Source: Halosimplex carlsbadense 2-9-1 (lineage in GTDB: Archaea > Halobacteriota > Halobacteria > Halobacteriales > Haloarculaceae). From it: a DNA stretch of 64,000 nt. Below the pieces are notes generated by a model. That model was not told where the DNA came from. It did not search any database and was given only the letters and a program-made list of their open reading frames with translations. Location of the stretch: positions 103,060 to 167,059 of the forward strand of contig NZ_AOIU01000009.1 of the NCBI RefSeq assembly GCF_000337455.1. The letters run 5' to 3'. Made by a program: the position numbers and the translations under genes. Shown here piece by piece: positions 35,635-46,250 of the stretch (positions within the stretch are counted from its first letter, which is position 1; the number at the start of each line of letters is the position of its first letter).

Positions 35635-37392
35635 ATGTATCTCTCCCTGCGCTCGGAAGTCGAGGACGCCCTGGGAGCGGCCCTCTCGGCGCTCGACCTG
35701 CCGACCGAGGACCTGGGCATCGAGCGCCCGCCCGAGGACGTCGACGCCGCGGTCGCCTCCAGCGTCGCCTTCCGCCTGGCGGGCGAGGTCGGCGCGCCGC
35801 CGCCGAAGGTGGCCGCCGACGTGGCGTCGGAGATCGACCCCGCCGACTACGAGTACCTGGGCGGCGTCGCCACCCAGGGTCCCTACATCAACTTCTTCCC
35901 GGCCGACCGGTACCTCTCCGACACCGTCGAGCGCGCCCAGTCGTCCGAGTACGGCCGCCTCGACGACCGCGACACCTCCGTCGTCGTCGAACACACCTCG
36001 GCGAACCCGACCGGGCCGGTCCACGTCGGCCGCGCGCGCAACCCCATCGTCGGCGACGCGCTGGCCCGCGTGCTCGATTTCGCCGGCTACGACGTGGACA
36101 CCCACTACTACGTCAACGACGCCGGCCGCCAGGTCGCCGTGTTCACCTGGGCCTACGAGACCTTCGACGAGAGCGACCTGCCCGAACCCGACCGCGACAA
36201 GCCCGACTACGACCTGGTCCGCTACTACCGCGCGGGCAACGCCTACCTCGAAGACGCCGACCCCGACGAGGAGGAAGCCGCCGAAGCCGAGATCGAGGCC
36301 ATCATGCAGGGGCTGGAAGCCGGCGACGAGGCGACCTACGAGCGCGTCGGCGAGGTCGTCGACCAGGTACTGGCGGGGATGACCCAGACGCTCGCGCGCC
36401 TCCCAGCGGAGTTCGACGAGTTCGTCAAGGAGACGCGGTTCATGCGCTCGGGCGCGACCGACGACGTGGTCGAGCGCCTGCAGGACCTGGACGAGGCCGT
36501 CTACGAAGAGGACGCCTGGCAGCTCGACCTGCCGGGCTTCGACAAGAACCTCGTCTTCCTGCGCTCGGACGACACCACCCTCTACACGACCCGCGACATC
36601 GCCCACCACGAGTGGAAGTTCGAGGAGTACGACCGCGCCGTCACCGTCATCGGCGAGGACCACAAGCTCACCTTCGAGCAGCTCAACGAGACGCTGGAGC
36701 TGCTGGGCCACGACACCGACCGGCTGGACCAGGTCTTTTACTCGTGGGTGAACCTCCCCGGTGGCGAGGGGATGTCCACCCGCGAGGGGACCGGCGTCGA
36801 CCTCGACGACCTGCTCGACGAGGCCATCGACCGCGCCCGCGACGAGGTCGAAGAGCGGCTGGACGACCGCCTGCGCGACGACGACCTCGGCGAGGACGAC
36901 GTGGAGCGCATCGCCGAACAGGTCGGGACCGGCGCCGTGCGCTACGACATCGTCTCGAAACAGCCCACCAAGTCGATCACCTTCGAGTGGGAGCGCGCGC
37001 TGGACTTCGAGGCCCAGTCGGCGCCGTACGTCCAGTACGTCCACGCCCGGGCCTGCGGCATCCTCGGCGAGGCCGAGGGCGAGGGGCTCGAACCGGCAGA
37101 GACGGTCGACCCGGACCTGCTCGACACGGACGCCGAGCGGGACCTCCTCCGCACGATCGCTCGCTTCCCCGCGGTCGTCGAAGAGGCGGGCGAGGAACTG
37201 GAGCCCCACCGCGTCGCCACCTACACGCGCGGCTTCGCCGAGCAGTTCAACGGGTTCTACCGGGAGTGCCCCGTCCTGACCGCCGAGGACGAGCAGACCC
37301 GCCGGGCCCGCCTCGCGCTGGTCGCCGCCGCCCGCGAGACGGTCGGCAACGCCCTCGGACTGCTGGGCGTCGCCGCGCCGGACTCGATGTAA
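35635..37392 (+). CDS. argS: Arginyl-tRNA synthetase
   Basis: A 585-residue class I synthetase that charges tRNA(Arg). It has the N-terminal add-1 domain, the HIGH-type motif within [15 protein letters not shown] (residues 130-133 are HVGR, with Arg in place of the final His, a form I believe to be usual for haloarchaea), and the KMSKS-type loop GEGMSTREG. The C-terminal DALR anticodon-binding domain ends in [20 protein letters not shown]. An acidic stretch around residues 205-230 is the kind of lineage-specific charge expected in a halophile. Single gene, no operon partner visible. Confidence 0.95.
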   Translation: MYLSLRSEVEDALGAALSALDLPTEDLGIERPPEDVDAAVASSVAFRLAGEVGAPPPKVAADVASEIDPADYEYLGGVATQGPYINFFPADRYLSDTVERAQSSEYGRLDDRDTSVVVEHTSANPTGPVHVGRARNPIVGDALARVLDFAGYDVDTHYYVNDAGRQVAVFTWAYETFDESDLPEPDRDKPDYDLVRYYRAGNAYLEDADPDEEEAAEAEIEAIMQGLEAGDEATYERVGEVVDQVLAGMTQTLARLPAEFDEFVKETRFMRSGATDDVVERLQDLDEAVYEEDAWQLDLPGFDKNLVFLRSDDTTLYTTRDIAHHEWKFEEYDRAVTVIGEDHKLTFEQLNETLELLGHDTDRLDQVFYSWVNLPGGEGMSTREGTGVDLDDLLDEAIDRARDEVEERLDDRLRDDDLGEDDVERIAEQVGTGAVRYDIVSKQPTKSITFEWERALDFEAQSAPYVQYVHARACGILGEAEGEGLEPAETVDPDLLDTDAERDLLRTIARFPAVVEEAGEELEPHRVATYTRGFAEQFNGFYRECPVLTAEDEQTRRARLALVAAARETVGNALGLLGVAAPDSM

Positions 37393-37440
37393 GTCGGGGC
37401 GCTCGGCGGTCCGAGTCGGGACGCGGCCGGCCGCGCTGGG

Positions 37441-37554
37441 TCACAGCCCGCCGAGCGCGATCAGGACGCCGGCCAGCGTCGCGAGCGCGAGTACGAGAAA
37501 GGCGACTATCCACCACGCGGGCACGGGCTCGTCCGCGCCGTCCCGCGCGCTCAT
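37441..37554 (-). CDS. 37-residue single-helix membrane microprotein
   Basis: On the minus strand an ATG at 37554 opens a 38-codon frame ending at TGA 37441. The peptide starts MSARDGADEPVPAWW and continues into one hydrophobic helix of about 20 residues (IVAFLVLALATLAGVLIAL). A short acidic cytoplasmic end, aromatic interface residues and one clean helix are the hallmarks of conserved haloarchaeal microproteins. It lies 48 nt from the argS stop, convergent with it. The call rests on composition and topology alone. Confidence 0.55.
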   Translation of the reverse strand: MSARDGADEPVPAWWIVAFLVLALATLAGVLIALGGL

Positions 37555-37711
37555 CGCCCGATCACCACGACGGCGCACGCTGTCGGTCCGGTCGTTGCCA
37601 TCGCCGCCTAATTCACAGCCTACTGACTAATACCTGCTGGCCGGGGCCCGGGCGTCCGGAACCTACCTGGTTAGGTACGACACTGACGCCGAGAGGGAAC
37701 GTGGGAAAAGT

Positions 37712-39493
37712 GTGAGCGGAATCGCAGCACTCTCGTCGTGGCTGGCGATCGGGTCGCTGGCCGCGGCGGGCGGGACGTTCGCTCTGGTCGCCTACCTGCG
37801 GCGCCACCTCGGCAAGCCGGGGGCCGGTTGGCTCGTCGCGACGCTGGTCGCACAGGGGCTGTTCTGTCTGCTGGCGGGCGTGTCGCTGGCGGTCTCGGAG
37901 CCGGGAGCCCGGCTCGGTATGGAGTCGCTGACCTGGGCGGCGCTGGCGTGGGTCGGGCCGCTGTTCCTGGCGTTCGCGCTGGAGTACACCGGGCGGAGCG
38001 GACTGCTGGACGGGTGGACGATGGTGCCGGTCGCGGCGTTGACCTCGCTCGTCGTCGCGACGGCGCCGATCAACGACGTGGTCCTGCGGGCGTTTCGAGT
38101 CGAGTCGACGGGCCCCGCAGTGACGGTGTCCTACGCGCTCGAACCGTGGGGCCTGTTCGCGTTCGCTCTCGGCACGGGAACGGCGGGCGTCGCGGTGGCC
38201 CTGCTGGTCGACACGGTGTTGAGCTACGGGCCTCTGTACCGACGGGAGGCCGCCACCGTCGCGCTCAGTGCCGTCACGCCGACGATCGGGGTCGCGATGT
38301 GGGCCTTCGGCCTCGGACCCGACCCTTCGCTGGCCTTCGTCGCGGTGCTGTTCGTCCCGCACGTCCTGCTGGACGCCTACGCGTTCGTCGGCAGCGGCAT
38401 GTTCGAGACGAACCCGACCACCCGCCGGGCCGCCGACCGCACCGCCATCGACGACATCGGGACGCCCGTGCTCGTGCTCGACCCCGACGCCCGCGTCGTC
38501 GACTACAACGATGCCGCCGACCCGCTACTCGACGACGGCTCCGACGGGCCGACGCTCCTGGGAACCTCGGTCTCCTCGCTGGTCGACATCGACGCCGACC
38601 CGGTGGCCGACGGCGGCGTGGGCACGGACGGCGCCGACCCGAGCGCGCCGACGGGCTCCGAGCCCGGCGAAGCGGACGAACTCGTCACCGTCCGCTCGGA
38701 CGGGCGCCGCCGGGAGTTCCTCGTCTCGCGGTCGACGCTGAGCGACCCGAAGGGCGCCTCGGTGGGCACGACGCTCGTCTTCCAGGACGTGACCCGCGAA
38801 CGGCGCCGCGAGCAGCGCCTCGACGTGCTCAATCGCGTGCTCCGGCACAACCTGCGCAACAAGATGACCGCCGTCGCCGGCAACGCCGAACTCATCGCCG
38901 ACCGGAGCGACGACGAACGCCTCAGCGACATCGCGGACATCATCGACAGCAGCGCGCGCGAACTCATCGACATCGGCGAGAAGGCCCGCACCTTCGAGCA
39001 GTGCCGCCGCGACGGCCCGCGCTACCGGTCGGTCGACCTCGAAACCGTTCTCACCGGCGCGGTCGCGGACTACCGCGATGGGGCCGCCCGGATCGACGTG
39101 ACCGCCGACGGCGACGCGGCCCCCGCGACCGACCCTGAACTGCTCCGCATCGTTGTCGCCAACCTCGTCGAGAACGCCGTCGAACACGTCGAGGACGCCA
39201 CCGTCTCCGTGACGGCGACCGTCGACGGCGGCGAACTCCGGGTGGCCGTCGCCGACGACGGACCGGGGATCCCCGACGGAGAGCTGGCCCCGCTCGACGC
39301 GGGCGCCGAGACCCAGCTCGAACACGCCACCGGCATCGGCCTCTGGGTCGTCCAGTGGAGCATCGACTCCCTCGGCGGTACCGTCTCCTTCGACACCGAC
39401 GACGGGACCGTCGTCACCGTCCGCCTCCCCGACGGTCCCGGCGGCTTCGACGGGGGCGTCCCCGACCCCGCACCGGCCGCCATAGATACATAG
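37712..39493 (+). CDS. Histidine kinase with 7TM sensor and PAS domain
   Basis: A 593-residue membrane kinase. Residues 1-220 hold seven predicted helices (histidine-kinase N-terminal 7TM type). A PAS domain follows (about 240-365, with a Gly/Asp-rich insertion). The phosphoacceptor helix has VLRHNLRNKMTAVAGNAELI, and the ATPase domain has LVENAVEH (N-box), VADDGPGIP (G1) and GIGLWVVQWSI (G2). No response regulator gene is adjacent, which is common for haloarchaeal kinases. The start is GTG at 37712. A short inverted repeat (ACCTA, 6 nt, TAGGT at 37661-37676) lies just upstream and might be an operator. Confidence 0.88.
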   Translation: MSGIAALSSWLAIGSLAAAGGTFALVAYLRRHLGKPGAGWLVATLVAQGLFCLLAGVSLAVSEPGARLGMESLTWAALAWVGPLFLAFALEYTGRSGLLDGWTMVPVAALTSLVVATAPINDVVLRAFRVESTGPAVTVSYALEPWGLFAFALGTGTAGVAVALLVDTVLSYGPLYRREAATVALSAVTPTIGVAMWAFGLGPDPSLAFVAVLFVPHVLLDAYAFVGSGMFETNPTTRRAADRTAIDDIGTPVLVLDPDARVVDYNDAADPLLDDGSDGPTLLGTSVSSLVDIDADPVADGGVGTDGADPSAPTGSEPGEADELVTVRSDGRRREFLVSRSTLSDPKGASVGTTLVFQDVTRERRREQRLDVLNRVLRHNLRNKMTAVAGNAELIADRSDDERLSDIADIIDSSARELIDIGEKARTFEQCRRDGPRYRSVDLETVLTGAVADYRDGAARIDVTADGDAAPATDPELLRIVVANLVENAVEHVEDATVSVTATVDGGELRVAVADDGPGIPDGELAPLDAGAETQLEHATGIGLWVVQWSIDSLGGTVSFDTDDGTVVTVRLPDGPGGFDGGVPDPAPAAIDT

Positions 39494-39623
39494 CTCTCTG
39501 TAGAGGGACGTACCTCAACGCCGATCGATATAGCGAACTTAGTCACCGTCTTATCCGCCGCTCCGGTAGCAACGGCTATCTGATGCGGCCGAACAGTCGG
39601 AGTTCGGCGCGTCGACAGCTACC

Positions 39624-40742
39624 ATGAGCGACACTACGAACGGCACCGACGCAGCCGACGGGACAGGGAGCGACGGAACCGACGCGACCGGCGAGGGAGT
39701 CGGCACCCACGCCGACGGGGCCGACGCCTCGGACGAGCGGCCCGACGGTGGGACGCTCGACGGGCTCGCGGTCGACGAGGCCGTCGAGCGCGTCCGCGCC
39801 CGCGATCCCGCTCGCGACCCGGAGCCCGTTCGGACCGCGCTGTCGTTCGCCGCCGCCGACGGTGTCGTCAGCCGAGAGGGCCTTCGAGAGTCGCTGAAGC
39901 TGACCTCGAAGGTGCTCACGACCGCGGAGACGCGGGCGGAACTCGCCACCATCGCGCTCGACGACGCCAGCGAGGCCGCCGCCTCGGCGCCCGACCTGTC
40001 GACAGTCCAGGCTCGACTAGACGGCTTCGAGGCCGAGGTGGCCGCCGTCGAGGACCGCGCCGCCGCCCTCGGGCCGGCCCTCCAGTCGGTGGTCGACGAC
40101 CGAGAGGACCCCGCGGCACGGTTCCCCGTCGCCGACGGTCTCCGCCGGGTCGACGAACGGGCGCGGGAGGTCCAGCGGACCGCCGACGAGATCCAGTTCG
40201 ACCTGGAGGAGTTCGAGCGGTGGCTCGACAGCCACGCCGTCCGCGTCCGCGAACTCGGCGAGGACGTCGACGCGCTCGCCACCTCGCTCGACGAACTGTC
40301 GACCGCCGTCGACCACATCGAGGCGCTGGAAACCGCCGGGGACGCCGACGGCGACATCGCAGGAGGCCGCCCCGCGGACGCGGACGAGCCCGCCCAGACC
40401 TGGTTCGACGCGACGCTCAGCCACCGGGCGACCGGCCTCTCCCTCGCGGACCTGCGGGCGGAACTGGGCGACCTGCGGACGTGGGCCGACCGTGCGGGCG
40501 CAGACCCCGTCGAGGAGGGCGGACTGGACGACCTGGCGGCCCGGCTCGACGACCTCGACCGCTGCCACGCGGAGCTGGGTGAGCGCCTCGACGCGGTCGC
40601 CGAATCCGAGTGGACCGACCGCTTCGGCGAGGCGGTCGCCGCCGTCGAGTCCGAGCTCGACGACTGCGAACCGCCGGTCGACTGGGGCGTCGTGCAGTCG
40701 GCGATCGAGGACCACCGCGACGGCCTCGACGCCGGCGCGTAG
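39624..40742 (+). CDS. Acidic coiled-coil protein (halo transducer-like)
   Basis: A 372-residue soluble protein. The first 45 residues are a low-complexity Gly/Thr/Asp tail; the rest is nearly all helical with heptad-like stretches (VQARLDGFEAEVAAVEDRAAALG and ELGEDVDALATSLDELSTAVDHIEALE regions). No catalytic motif or membrane helix is seen. Similar haloarchaeal proteins are annotated 'halo transducer protein' in databases as I recall, a name of uncertain value. It lies 130 nt after the 7TM kinase on the same strand. Confidence 0.6.
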   Translation: MSDTTNGTDAADGTGSDGTDATGEGVGTHADGADASDERPDGGTLDGLAVDEAVERVRARDPARDPEPVRTALSFAAADGVVSREGLRESLKLTSKVLTTAETRAELATIALDDASEAAASAPDLSTVQARLDGFEAEVAAVEDRAAALGPALQSVVDDREDPAARFPVADGLRRVDERAREVQRTADEIQFDLEEFERWLDSHAVRVRELGEDVDALATSLDELSTAVDHIEALETAGDADGDIAGGRPADADEPAQTWFDATLSHRATGLSLADLRAELGDLRTWADRAGADPVEEGGLDDLAARLDDLDRCHAELGERLDAVAESEWTDRFGEAVAAVESELDDCEPPVDWGVVQSAIEDHRDGLDAGA

Positions 40743-40835
40743 CGAGCGCGGTCGGCCGTCGACGGCAGTGACGACTGTTCTACTCGGTTTCCTGCGGAGC
40801 GATAGAGAACGAGCCAGCGCGTCGGCGGGCTGCGA

Positions 40836-41864
40836 TCAGACGTTCCGGTCGCGGACGGCGGCGCGGGCGGCCACGCCGGCGACGGCGGCGCCGCGGTCGG
40901 CGGTGCGGGTGAGGCGGTCGAGCGCGCGCGCCAGCGCGACGGTCGCGGCGGTCGAGCCGTCGAAGGGGTCGGTCGCCTCGTCGAACAGCGCCGCGTCGAC
41001 GGCCTCGATCTCGGCGACGGCCCGCTCGTGGCCGTCGAGGGCGATCGCGGTCAGCCCCTCGTCGGCGTCGTCGAGGACGGCGGTCGTCGACGACTCGACG
41101 ACCGTCCGGGCGGACTCGGCGGCCTCGCGGACGTTCTCGGCCACCGGGTCGGGCAGCGGTTCCGGGAGCCGGCGGGCGGTGCGGGCGACCCCGACGCCCT
41201 GCCGGGCGACGCCCTCCAGCTGGCGGGCGGTGACGTAGTAGTCGAACAGCGTCGGGCGGGTGAGCCCGAGGCGGTCGATCTCCTCCAGCGAGACGAGCGA
41301 CCGCGAGAGGTGGCGCGCGACCATTCGAAAGAGTCGATCGGCCTCGTCGGCGCGCCCGCGGAGCCGCTCGTAGGCGTCGGCGTCGGCGTCGACGAGCGCG
41401 TCGGTCGCGGTGCGGTGGATCGACAGCGCGGTGAACTGCAACTGGACGACCGACTGGCGGACCGAGACGTTCGCGGCGTCGAGGAGGTGCTGGACGGTGA
41501 TCTCCTCGTCGTTCGCGACCAGCAGGTCGGTGCCGACGAGGTTCCGGACGACCGAGCGGGCGGCCCGACGCTGCTCGTCGGTGAACGCGCCGGTCGGTTC
41601 GAGCGTGACCGTCTCGAAGCCGACGGCGTGGGCGGCCTGGAGGGCACGCCGGACCAGCGCGGACTCGTCGCCGTCGACCGCGACGGTCGCCGTGGCCAGC
41701 TCGTCGACGTCCTTCTCAGCGGCCCGGAGGACGATCGAGTCGTCGCTGTGGGTGGTCAGATACAGCTCCATGCCCGCTTCGAGCTGGTGGTCGTTCGCCC
41801 ACTCTTTGGGGATCGACACCGTGTACGTGCCGCCGCCGACCTGTTGGAGTTTGCGCGTCTGCAT
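40836..41864 (-). CDS. AbrB-PhoU fusion phosphate regulator
   Basis: A 342-residue protein. An AbrB/SpoVT-like DNA-binding swapped hairpin ([20 protein letters not shown], then EWANDHQLEAGMELYL) is fused to a PhoU-like helical region. The fold is well known in haloarchaeal phosphate uptake regulators. It is the last gene of the pst operon; its ATG overlaps the phoU stop (ATGA). It is the best candidate for a transcription regulator of this operon, binding DNA through the AbrB part and sensing transporter state through the PhoU part. Confidence 0.88.
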   Translation of the reverse strand: MQTRKLQQVGGGTYTVSIPKEWANDHQLEAGMELYLTTHSDDSIVLRAAEKDVDELATATVAVDGDESALVRRALQAAHAVGFETVTLEPTGAFTDEQRRAARSVVRNLVGTDLLVANDEEITVQHLLDAANVSVRQSVVQLQFTALSIHRTATDALVDADADAYERLRGRADEADRLFRMVARHLSRSLVSLEEIDRLGLTRPTLFDYYVTARQLEGVARQGVGVARTARRLPEPLPDPVAENVREAAESARTVVESSTTAVLDDADEGLTAIALDGHERAVAEIEAVDAALFDEATDPFDGSTAATVALARALDRLTRTADRGAAVAGVAARAAVRDRNV

Positions 41865-42544
41865 CAGTAGAGCAACTCGGGGTCGTTGTCCAGCATGTAC
41901 AGCGTCCGCGCGGCGACGTTGACCCCGTGGTCGCCGACGCGTTCGAGGTCCCGGATCGTAAGGAGTAGCCGGGACACGTCGTCCAGTACCCGCTCGACCG
42001 CCCAGGAGTCGTCACCGGCTTCGCCTTCGAGGAGGTCGCGGACGACCCGCTCGCTGGCGCGCTGGCAGTGGGCGTCGAGCTCGTCGTCGCGAGCGGCGAC
42101 CGCCCGGCAGGCGTCCGCGTCACCGTCCTCGTAAGCGTCCAGTGCCGCTGACACCTGGTCGCGAGCGTCGGTGCCGATCGCCTGCACGTCGACCTCGTCG
42201 GCCGGCCGCTCGGCCGCCAGCGCGTAGCGGCCGAGGTTGGTCGCCAGGTCGCCCACGCGTTCCAGATCCGTCAGGATCTTGAACGAGGCGGCGACGAACC
42301 GCAGGTCCGACGCGACGGGCTGCTGGAGCGCGAGCAGGTCGATGCAGTCGCCCTCCAGGGCGAGATACCGGTCGTTGATCGCGGCGTCGCCGTCGATCAC
42401 TGCCTCGGCGAGGTCGTCCTCGCCGGTCTCCAGCGCGGTCAGCCCGTCGTCGAGCTGGACGAGCGCGTCGTCGCCGAGCGCACGTACGTCCGACCGGAGG
42501 TCGTCGAGATCCGCCCGGTATCCCTCGCGCGTCACCGCGATCAC
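41864..42544 (-). CDS. phoU: Phosphate signaling protein PhoU
   Basis: A 226-residue PhoU with two three-helix repeats, each with the metal-binding motif: [19 protein letters not shown] and [20 protein letters not shown]. PhoU passes the transport state of the Pst complex to regulators and limits phosphate uptake. The GTG at 42544 overlaps the pstB stop (GTGA) and is chosen for that reason; a second GTG nine bases downstream is possible. Translational coupling to both neighbours is likely. Confidence 0.92.
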   Translation of the reverse strand: MIAVTREGYRADLDDLRSDVRALGDDALVQLDDGLTALETGEDDLAEAVIDGDAAINDRYLALEGDCIDLLALQQPVASDLRFVAASFKILTDLERVGDLATNLGRYALAAERPADEVDVQAIGTDARDQVSAALDAYEDGDADACRAVAARDDELDAHCQRASERVVRDLLEGEAGDDSWAVERVLDDVSRLLLTIRDLERVGDHGVNVAARTLYMLDNDPELLY

Positions 42545-43443
42545 CCGAACTTCCCGGTGACGTAGTCCTCGACGCGCTGGCTCTCGGGGTTCTCGAAGAT
42601 CTTGTCGGTGTCGTCGTACTCGACGAGCTTGCCGCCGGTGAGGAAGACGGCGGTCTGGTCGGAGATCCGGGCGGCCTGCTGCATGTTGTGCGTGACGACG
42701 ACGACCGTGTAGTCCTCGGCCAGGTCCTCGATGAGGTCCTCGATCTTCGAGGTGGCGACCGGGTCCAGCGCCGAGGCCGGCTCGTCCATGAGGATCACGT
42801 CGGGGTCGACGGCGAGACAGCGGGCGATACAGAGCCGCTGTTGCTGACCGCCCGACAGCCCCATCGCGTTGTCGTCCAGCCGGTCTTTGATCTCGTCCCA
42901 GATGGCCGCCTGCTCGAGCGCCCGGTGGACGAGTTCGTCGGCGGTCTCGCTGTCGTCGCGGCCGGTGAGTCGCGCGAGCAGCCCCGTGTCCAGGTCGCCG
43001 TGTTTGCGCGGCCCGTAGGTGATGTTGTCGCGGATCGACTTCGGGAACGGGTTGGGCGCCTGAAACACCATGCCGACCGACTTGCGCAACTCGACCAGGT
43101 CGACGCCGTCCTGGTAGATCTCCTCGTCGTCGAGTTTCACCGAGCCGTCGATGCTGGCGGCCTTGATCCGGTCGTTCATCCGGTTGAGACACCGGAGGAA
43201 GGTAGACTTCCCGCAGCCCGAGGGGCCGATGAGCGCGGTGACGCTCTCCTCGGGGATGTCCATCGAGACGTCCTTCAGCGCGTGGTCGTCGCCGTAGTAC
43301 ACGTCCAGATCGGAGACGCTGAGCTTCGCCTCGCCCGTGAAGGAGTAGTCGCTCCACTCCTCGCGGATCCGCTCGTCTGTCTCGCCCGTCGTCGTCGCCG
43401 ACGAGCGCGCTGTGCTCTCCGCCTGTGGCTCTGTCTCACTCAT
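42541..43443 (-). CDS. pstB: Phosphate ABC transporter ATP-binding protein
   Basis: A 300-residue ABC ATPase of the PstB group: Walker A GPSGCGKS at residues 73-80, Q-loop [13 protein letters not shown], signature LSGGQQQRL and Walker [14 protein letters not shown]. The combination FQAPNPFP and [13 protein letters not shown] is specific for PstB. A 35-residue acidic N-terminal tail is lineage-specific. It overlaps pstA by eight bases. Confidence 0.95.
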   Translation of the reverse strand: MSETEPQAESTARSSATTTGETDERIREEWSDYSFTGEAKLSVSDLDVYYGDDHALKDVSMDIPEESVTALIGPSGCGKSTFLRCLNRMNDRIKAASIDGSVKLDDEEIYQDGVDLVELRKSVGMVFQAPNPFPKSIRDNITYGPRKHGDLDTGLLARLTGRDDSETADELVHRALEQAAIWDEIKDRLDDNAMGLSGGQQQRLCIARCLAVDPDVILMDEPASALDPVATSKIEDLIEDLAEDYTVVVVTHNMQQAARISDQTAVFLTGGKLVEYDDTDKIFENPESQRVEDYVTGKFG

Positions 43444-45085
43444 AGGTCAGTTTGCTCCGGAAGTACTGTCGCGTGGCGATACCGACCGCGTAGAAGGCGA
43501 GGACGACGCCCAGCAGGACCAGCGCGGTCCCCCAGCCGAAGGCGGTGACGTCGTTGACGCCGGCGGTCTGGCCGGTGCCGGTCAGGACCACCTGCCAGAG
43601 CTGGTAGGGCAGCGCCGTCGTCGCCTGCGTGAGTTCGGGGTTGGTGACGAACGGGGGCGACAGCGACAGCTGGAAGCTGTTCAGTACCTTCGCCCGCTGG
43701 CCGGCGGGGATGAACGACCCCCCGCCCATCGTCAGCAACAGCGGGGCCGTCTCGCCGGCGATGCGCCCGACGCCGAGGATGACCCCGGTGACGACGCCCG
43801 GCATCGCCGCCGGCAGGACGACGCTGCGGATCGTCTGCCACTTCGAGACGCCCAGCGCCGCGCTGGCGTCGCGGTACTCGTCGGGCACCGCGATCATCGC
43901 CTCGCGGGCCGTGATGACCACCAGCGGCAACAGCATGAACCCCAGCGTGATCATCCCCGCCAGCAGCGACTTCTGGGGTCGGGGGGTAAAGCGGGGCACC
44001 AGGAACGCGGCGCCGAACAGGCCGAAGACGATGCTCGGCGTGGACCACAGCGCGTTCGTGGCGACCTCGACGACGTTCGTGAACCGGCCCTGCTCGGCGT
44101 ACTCCGTGAGGAAGATCGCCGCGCCGACGCCCAGCGGCACCGAGAGGACGACCGCGCCGACCACTAGCCAGACCGTCCCGACGATGGCCGGGAACACGCC
44201 GGTGATGTCCGCGAACAGCGACGCGCCGTTCATCAGGAACGGCCAGTAGACGGGCCAGGCGATGTCGAAGCTGAATCCGAGCAGTCCGATGGTCGTCGCC
44301 GGGCCGACGCCGAGGCCGACCTCGATCCCTTCGGTGGCCGGTCCGAAGCCCTTGAACACGACGAAGGCGACGAGCGCGACCAGCACCGCGATGATGGCGA
44401 TCGCGTTGAGATACACGAGCAGATACGCGCCGAGGTGGCGGCCGCGTGCGCCGAAGCCGCCGTACGCCTTGGCGGCCGCCCAGCCGACGACGAGCGACGA
44501 CGCCATGACCGCAAACGGCGCCACCGTGGCCGCGAAGAAGGTGACCGCCTGCGCGTCGGGGAAGTTCGCCGGCGACCACGACCACTCGGGGCCGACGACC
44601 CCCAGCAGGAAGACCAGCCCGAAGAAGGCCGCCAGCGCACCGGCCGGCAGCGTCGAACCGATGTCCTCTCGCGGGAGGGCGGTCGCGAAGAACGCGACCG
44701 CGCCGAGGCCGAGACCGCCGACCACGCCGCCGACCAGGCCGAGTCCCAGCGTCTCGGCGGCGACGAGCGCGCCGATCAGTCCCCACAGCGCTCCGAACAG
44801 TCCCGCGGCGACGAACCCCGCGCTCGCACGGGGCTCGGTCGGGAAGATCCCCTGGTAGGAGAACAGCCCGAACCCGGTCACTGCCACGCCCATGAAGACC
44901 AGCAGCAGGCCGAGGGCGGTCATCGTCTGGAGGCCGACGAGCGTCCCGGTGATCGAGACGAGTTCGACCGTCGCCGCCAGCCCGAGGAAAAAGAGGACGG
45001 CGGCCAGGCCGACGGTCAACGCGGCGATACTCTCGTAGGTCGAGGTGTCCCCGCGGACGACCGACGTTTCGGTGGCGCTCGCCAT
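43436..45085 (-). CDS. pstA: Phosphate ABC transporter permease PstA with long N-terminal membrane extension
   Basis: A 549-residue permease. The C-terminal 290 residues are the normal PstA domain with the ABC coupling loop ([27 protein letters not shown] region). The N-terminal 260 residues add about six more membrane helices and some glycine-rich linkers, nearly doubling the usual length. I recall similarly long haloarchaeal PstA proteins. It overlaps pstC by one base (TAATG). The role of the extension is unknown; it does not look like a second permease core. Confidence 0.92.
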   Translation of the reverse strand: MASATETSVVRGDTSTYESIAALTVGLAAVLFFLGLAATVELVSITGTLVGLQTMTALGLLLVFMGVAVTGFGLFSYQGIFPTEPRASAGFVAAGLFGALWGLIGALVAAETLGLGLVGGVVGGLGLGAVAFFATALPREDIGSTLPAGALAAFFGLVFLLGVVGPEWSWSPANFPDAQAVTFFAATVAPFAVMASSLVVGWAAAKAYGGFGARGRHLGAYLLVYLNAIAIIAVLVALVAFVVFKGFGPATEGIEVGLGVGPATTIGLLGFSFDIAWPVYWPFLMNGASLFADITGVFPAIVGTVWLVVGAVVLSVPLGVGAAIFLTEYAEQGRFTNVVEVATNALWSTPSIVFGLFGAAFLVPRFTPRPQKSLLAGMITLGFMLLPLVVITAREAMIAVPDEYRDASAALGVSKWQTIRSVVLPAAMPGVVTGVILGVGRIAGETAPLLLTMGGGSFIPAGQRAKVLNSFQLSLSPPFVTNPELTQATTALPYQLWQVVLTGTGQTAGVNDVTAFGWGTALVLLGVVLAFYAVGIATRQYFRSKLTYE

Positions 45086-46218
45086 TACTCGACACCCCCG
45101 ACCTTCCGGTCCATGCGGCGCTCGATCAGCTGCGAGCCGATGCTGAGGACGAGCACCGTGACGAAGAGGATACAGCCCGCGACGAACAGCGCGTCCTTCT
45201 GGAGCCCGCTGGAGGAGCCGTAGTTGGCCGCGATGAGGCTGGTGAGCGTCTCGAAGCCGTAGAAGACGTTGTACAGCGGCTCGGCGATCGTCGGGGTGTT
45301 GCGCAGCATGACCGTCGCGGCCATCGTCTCGCCGATTGCGCGGCCGACACCGAGCAGCACGGCCGCCGATACGCCGGAGAAGGCCGTCGGGATGGTGACC
45401 GCCGTCATCGTCTGCCAGTCGGTCGTCCCGAGCGCGAGCGACCCGCTCTTCATCGACTCGGGGACGCTGTTGATCGCGTCCTCGGCGACGGAGACGACCG
45501 TCGGCAGCGCCATCAGGCCGACGACGATGCCGACGAAGAGATATGTGCCCTGGCCGACCAAGCTAAAGGCGTCGGACGCCCAGGGGCTCAACACCGTGAA
45601 CCCGAGGAAGCCGTAGACGATCGAGGGGATGCCCGCGAGGATCTCGACGCCCGGCTTGACGACTTCGCGGACCGCCGGCGGGGCGATCTCCGAGATGAAC
45701 AGGGCGGCCGCGACGCCGAGCGGGCCGGCGACGACGGTCGCGATGATCGTCACCAGCACCGTCCCCTGAATCATCGGAAGCATCGAGTACTGCTTGTTCG
45801 CCTGGGCGGGCGTCCAGGCCGTCGTGGTGAACAGCTCGAGTCCGGGCACCCAGATCCCGAACACCGTGCCGCTCTCGGCCTGCAGGATCGGCCACGCCTC
45901 GTAGAAGATGAAGAAAGTGATCAGCGCGAGGATGACGACCGTCGAGACGGTCATCGCGAGCGTGACCCCCCGTGCGGCCAGCTCCTGGTGTCGCAGCCAG
46001 CTGTAGCCCACTGCCACCAGGAAGCCGGCGAGGAACACCGAGGTGTACGGCGAGGTCACGAGGAAGCCGACGAACGCACCCACCAGCGCCAATGCACCGA
46101 GCGCACCCGCAGCTACCGCGTCGTTGTCTGTGTCCTGTACGAACTCCGCGAACCGAGCGAACCGAGACGCCATTCGGGACTGCCACCCGTCGGGGTCTCT
46201 CTGTTGGTTTGTTGCCAT
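45085..46218 (-). CDS. pstC: Phosphate ABC transporter permease PstC
   Basis: A 377-residue permease. After two or more N-terminal helices (residues about 35-110) it carries the normal PstC core with VEILAGIPSIVYGFLGF and the coupling segment ALGTTDWQTMTAVTIPTAFSG. It pairs with PstA to form the phosphate channel in the membrane. It lies 32 nt after pstS. Confidence 0.94.
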   Translation of the reverse strand: MATNQQRDPDGWQSRMASRFARFAEFVQDTDNDAVAAGALGALALVGAFVGFLVTSPYTSVFLAGFLVAVGYSWLRHQELAARGVTLAMTVSTVVILALITFFIFYEAWPILQAESGTVFGIWVPGLELFTTTAWTPAQANKQYSMLPMIQGTVLVTIIATVVAGPLGVAAALFISEIAPPAVREVVKPGVEILAGIPSIVYGFLGFTVLSPWASDAFSLVGQGTYLFVGIVVGLMALPTVVSVAEDAINSVPESMKSGSLALGTTDWQTMTAVTIPTAFSGVSAAVLLGVGRAIGETMAATVMLRNTPTIAEPLYNVFYGFETLTSLIAANYGSSSGLQKDALFVAGCILFVTVLVLSIGSQLIERRMDRKVGGVE

Positions 46219-46250
46219 GGTATCGAAAGGAAACCGCGTAGCGGCCCGGT

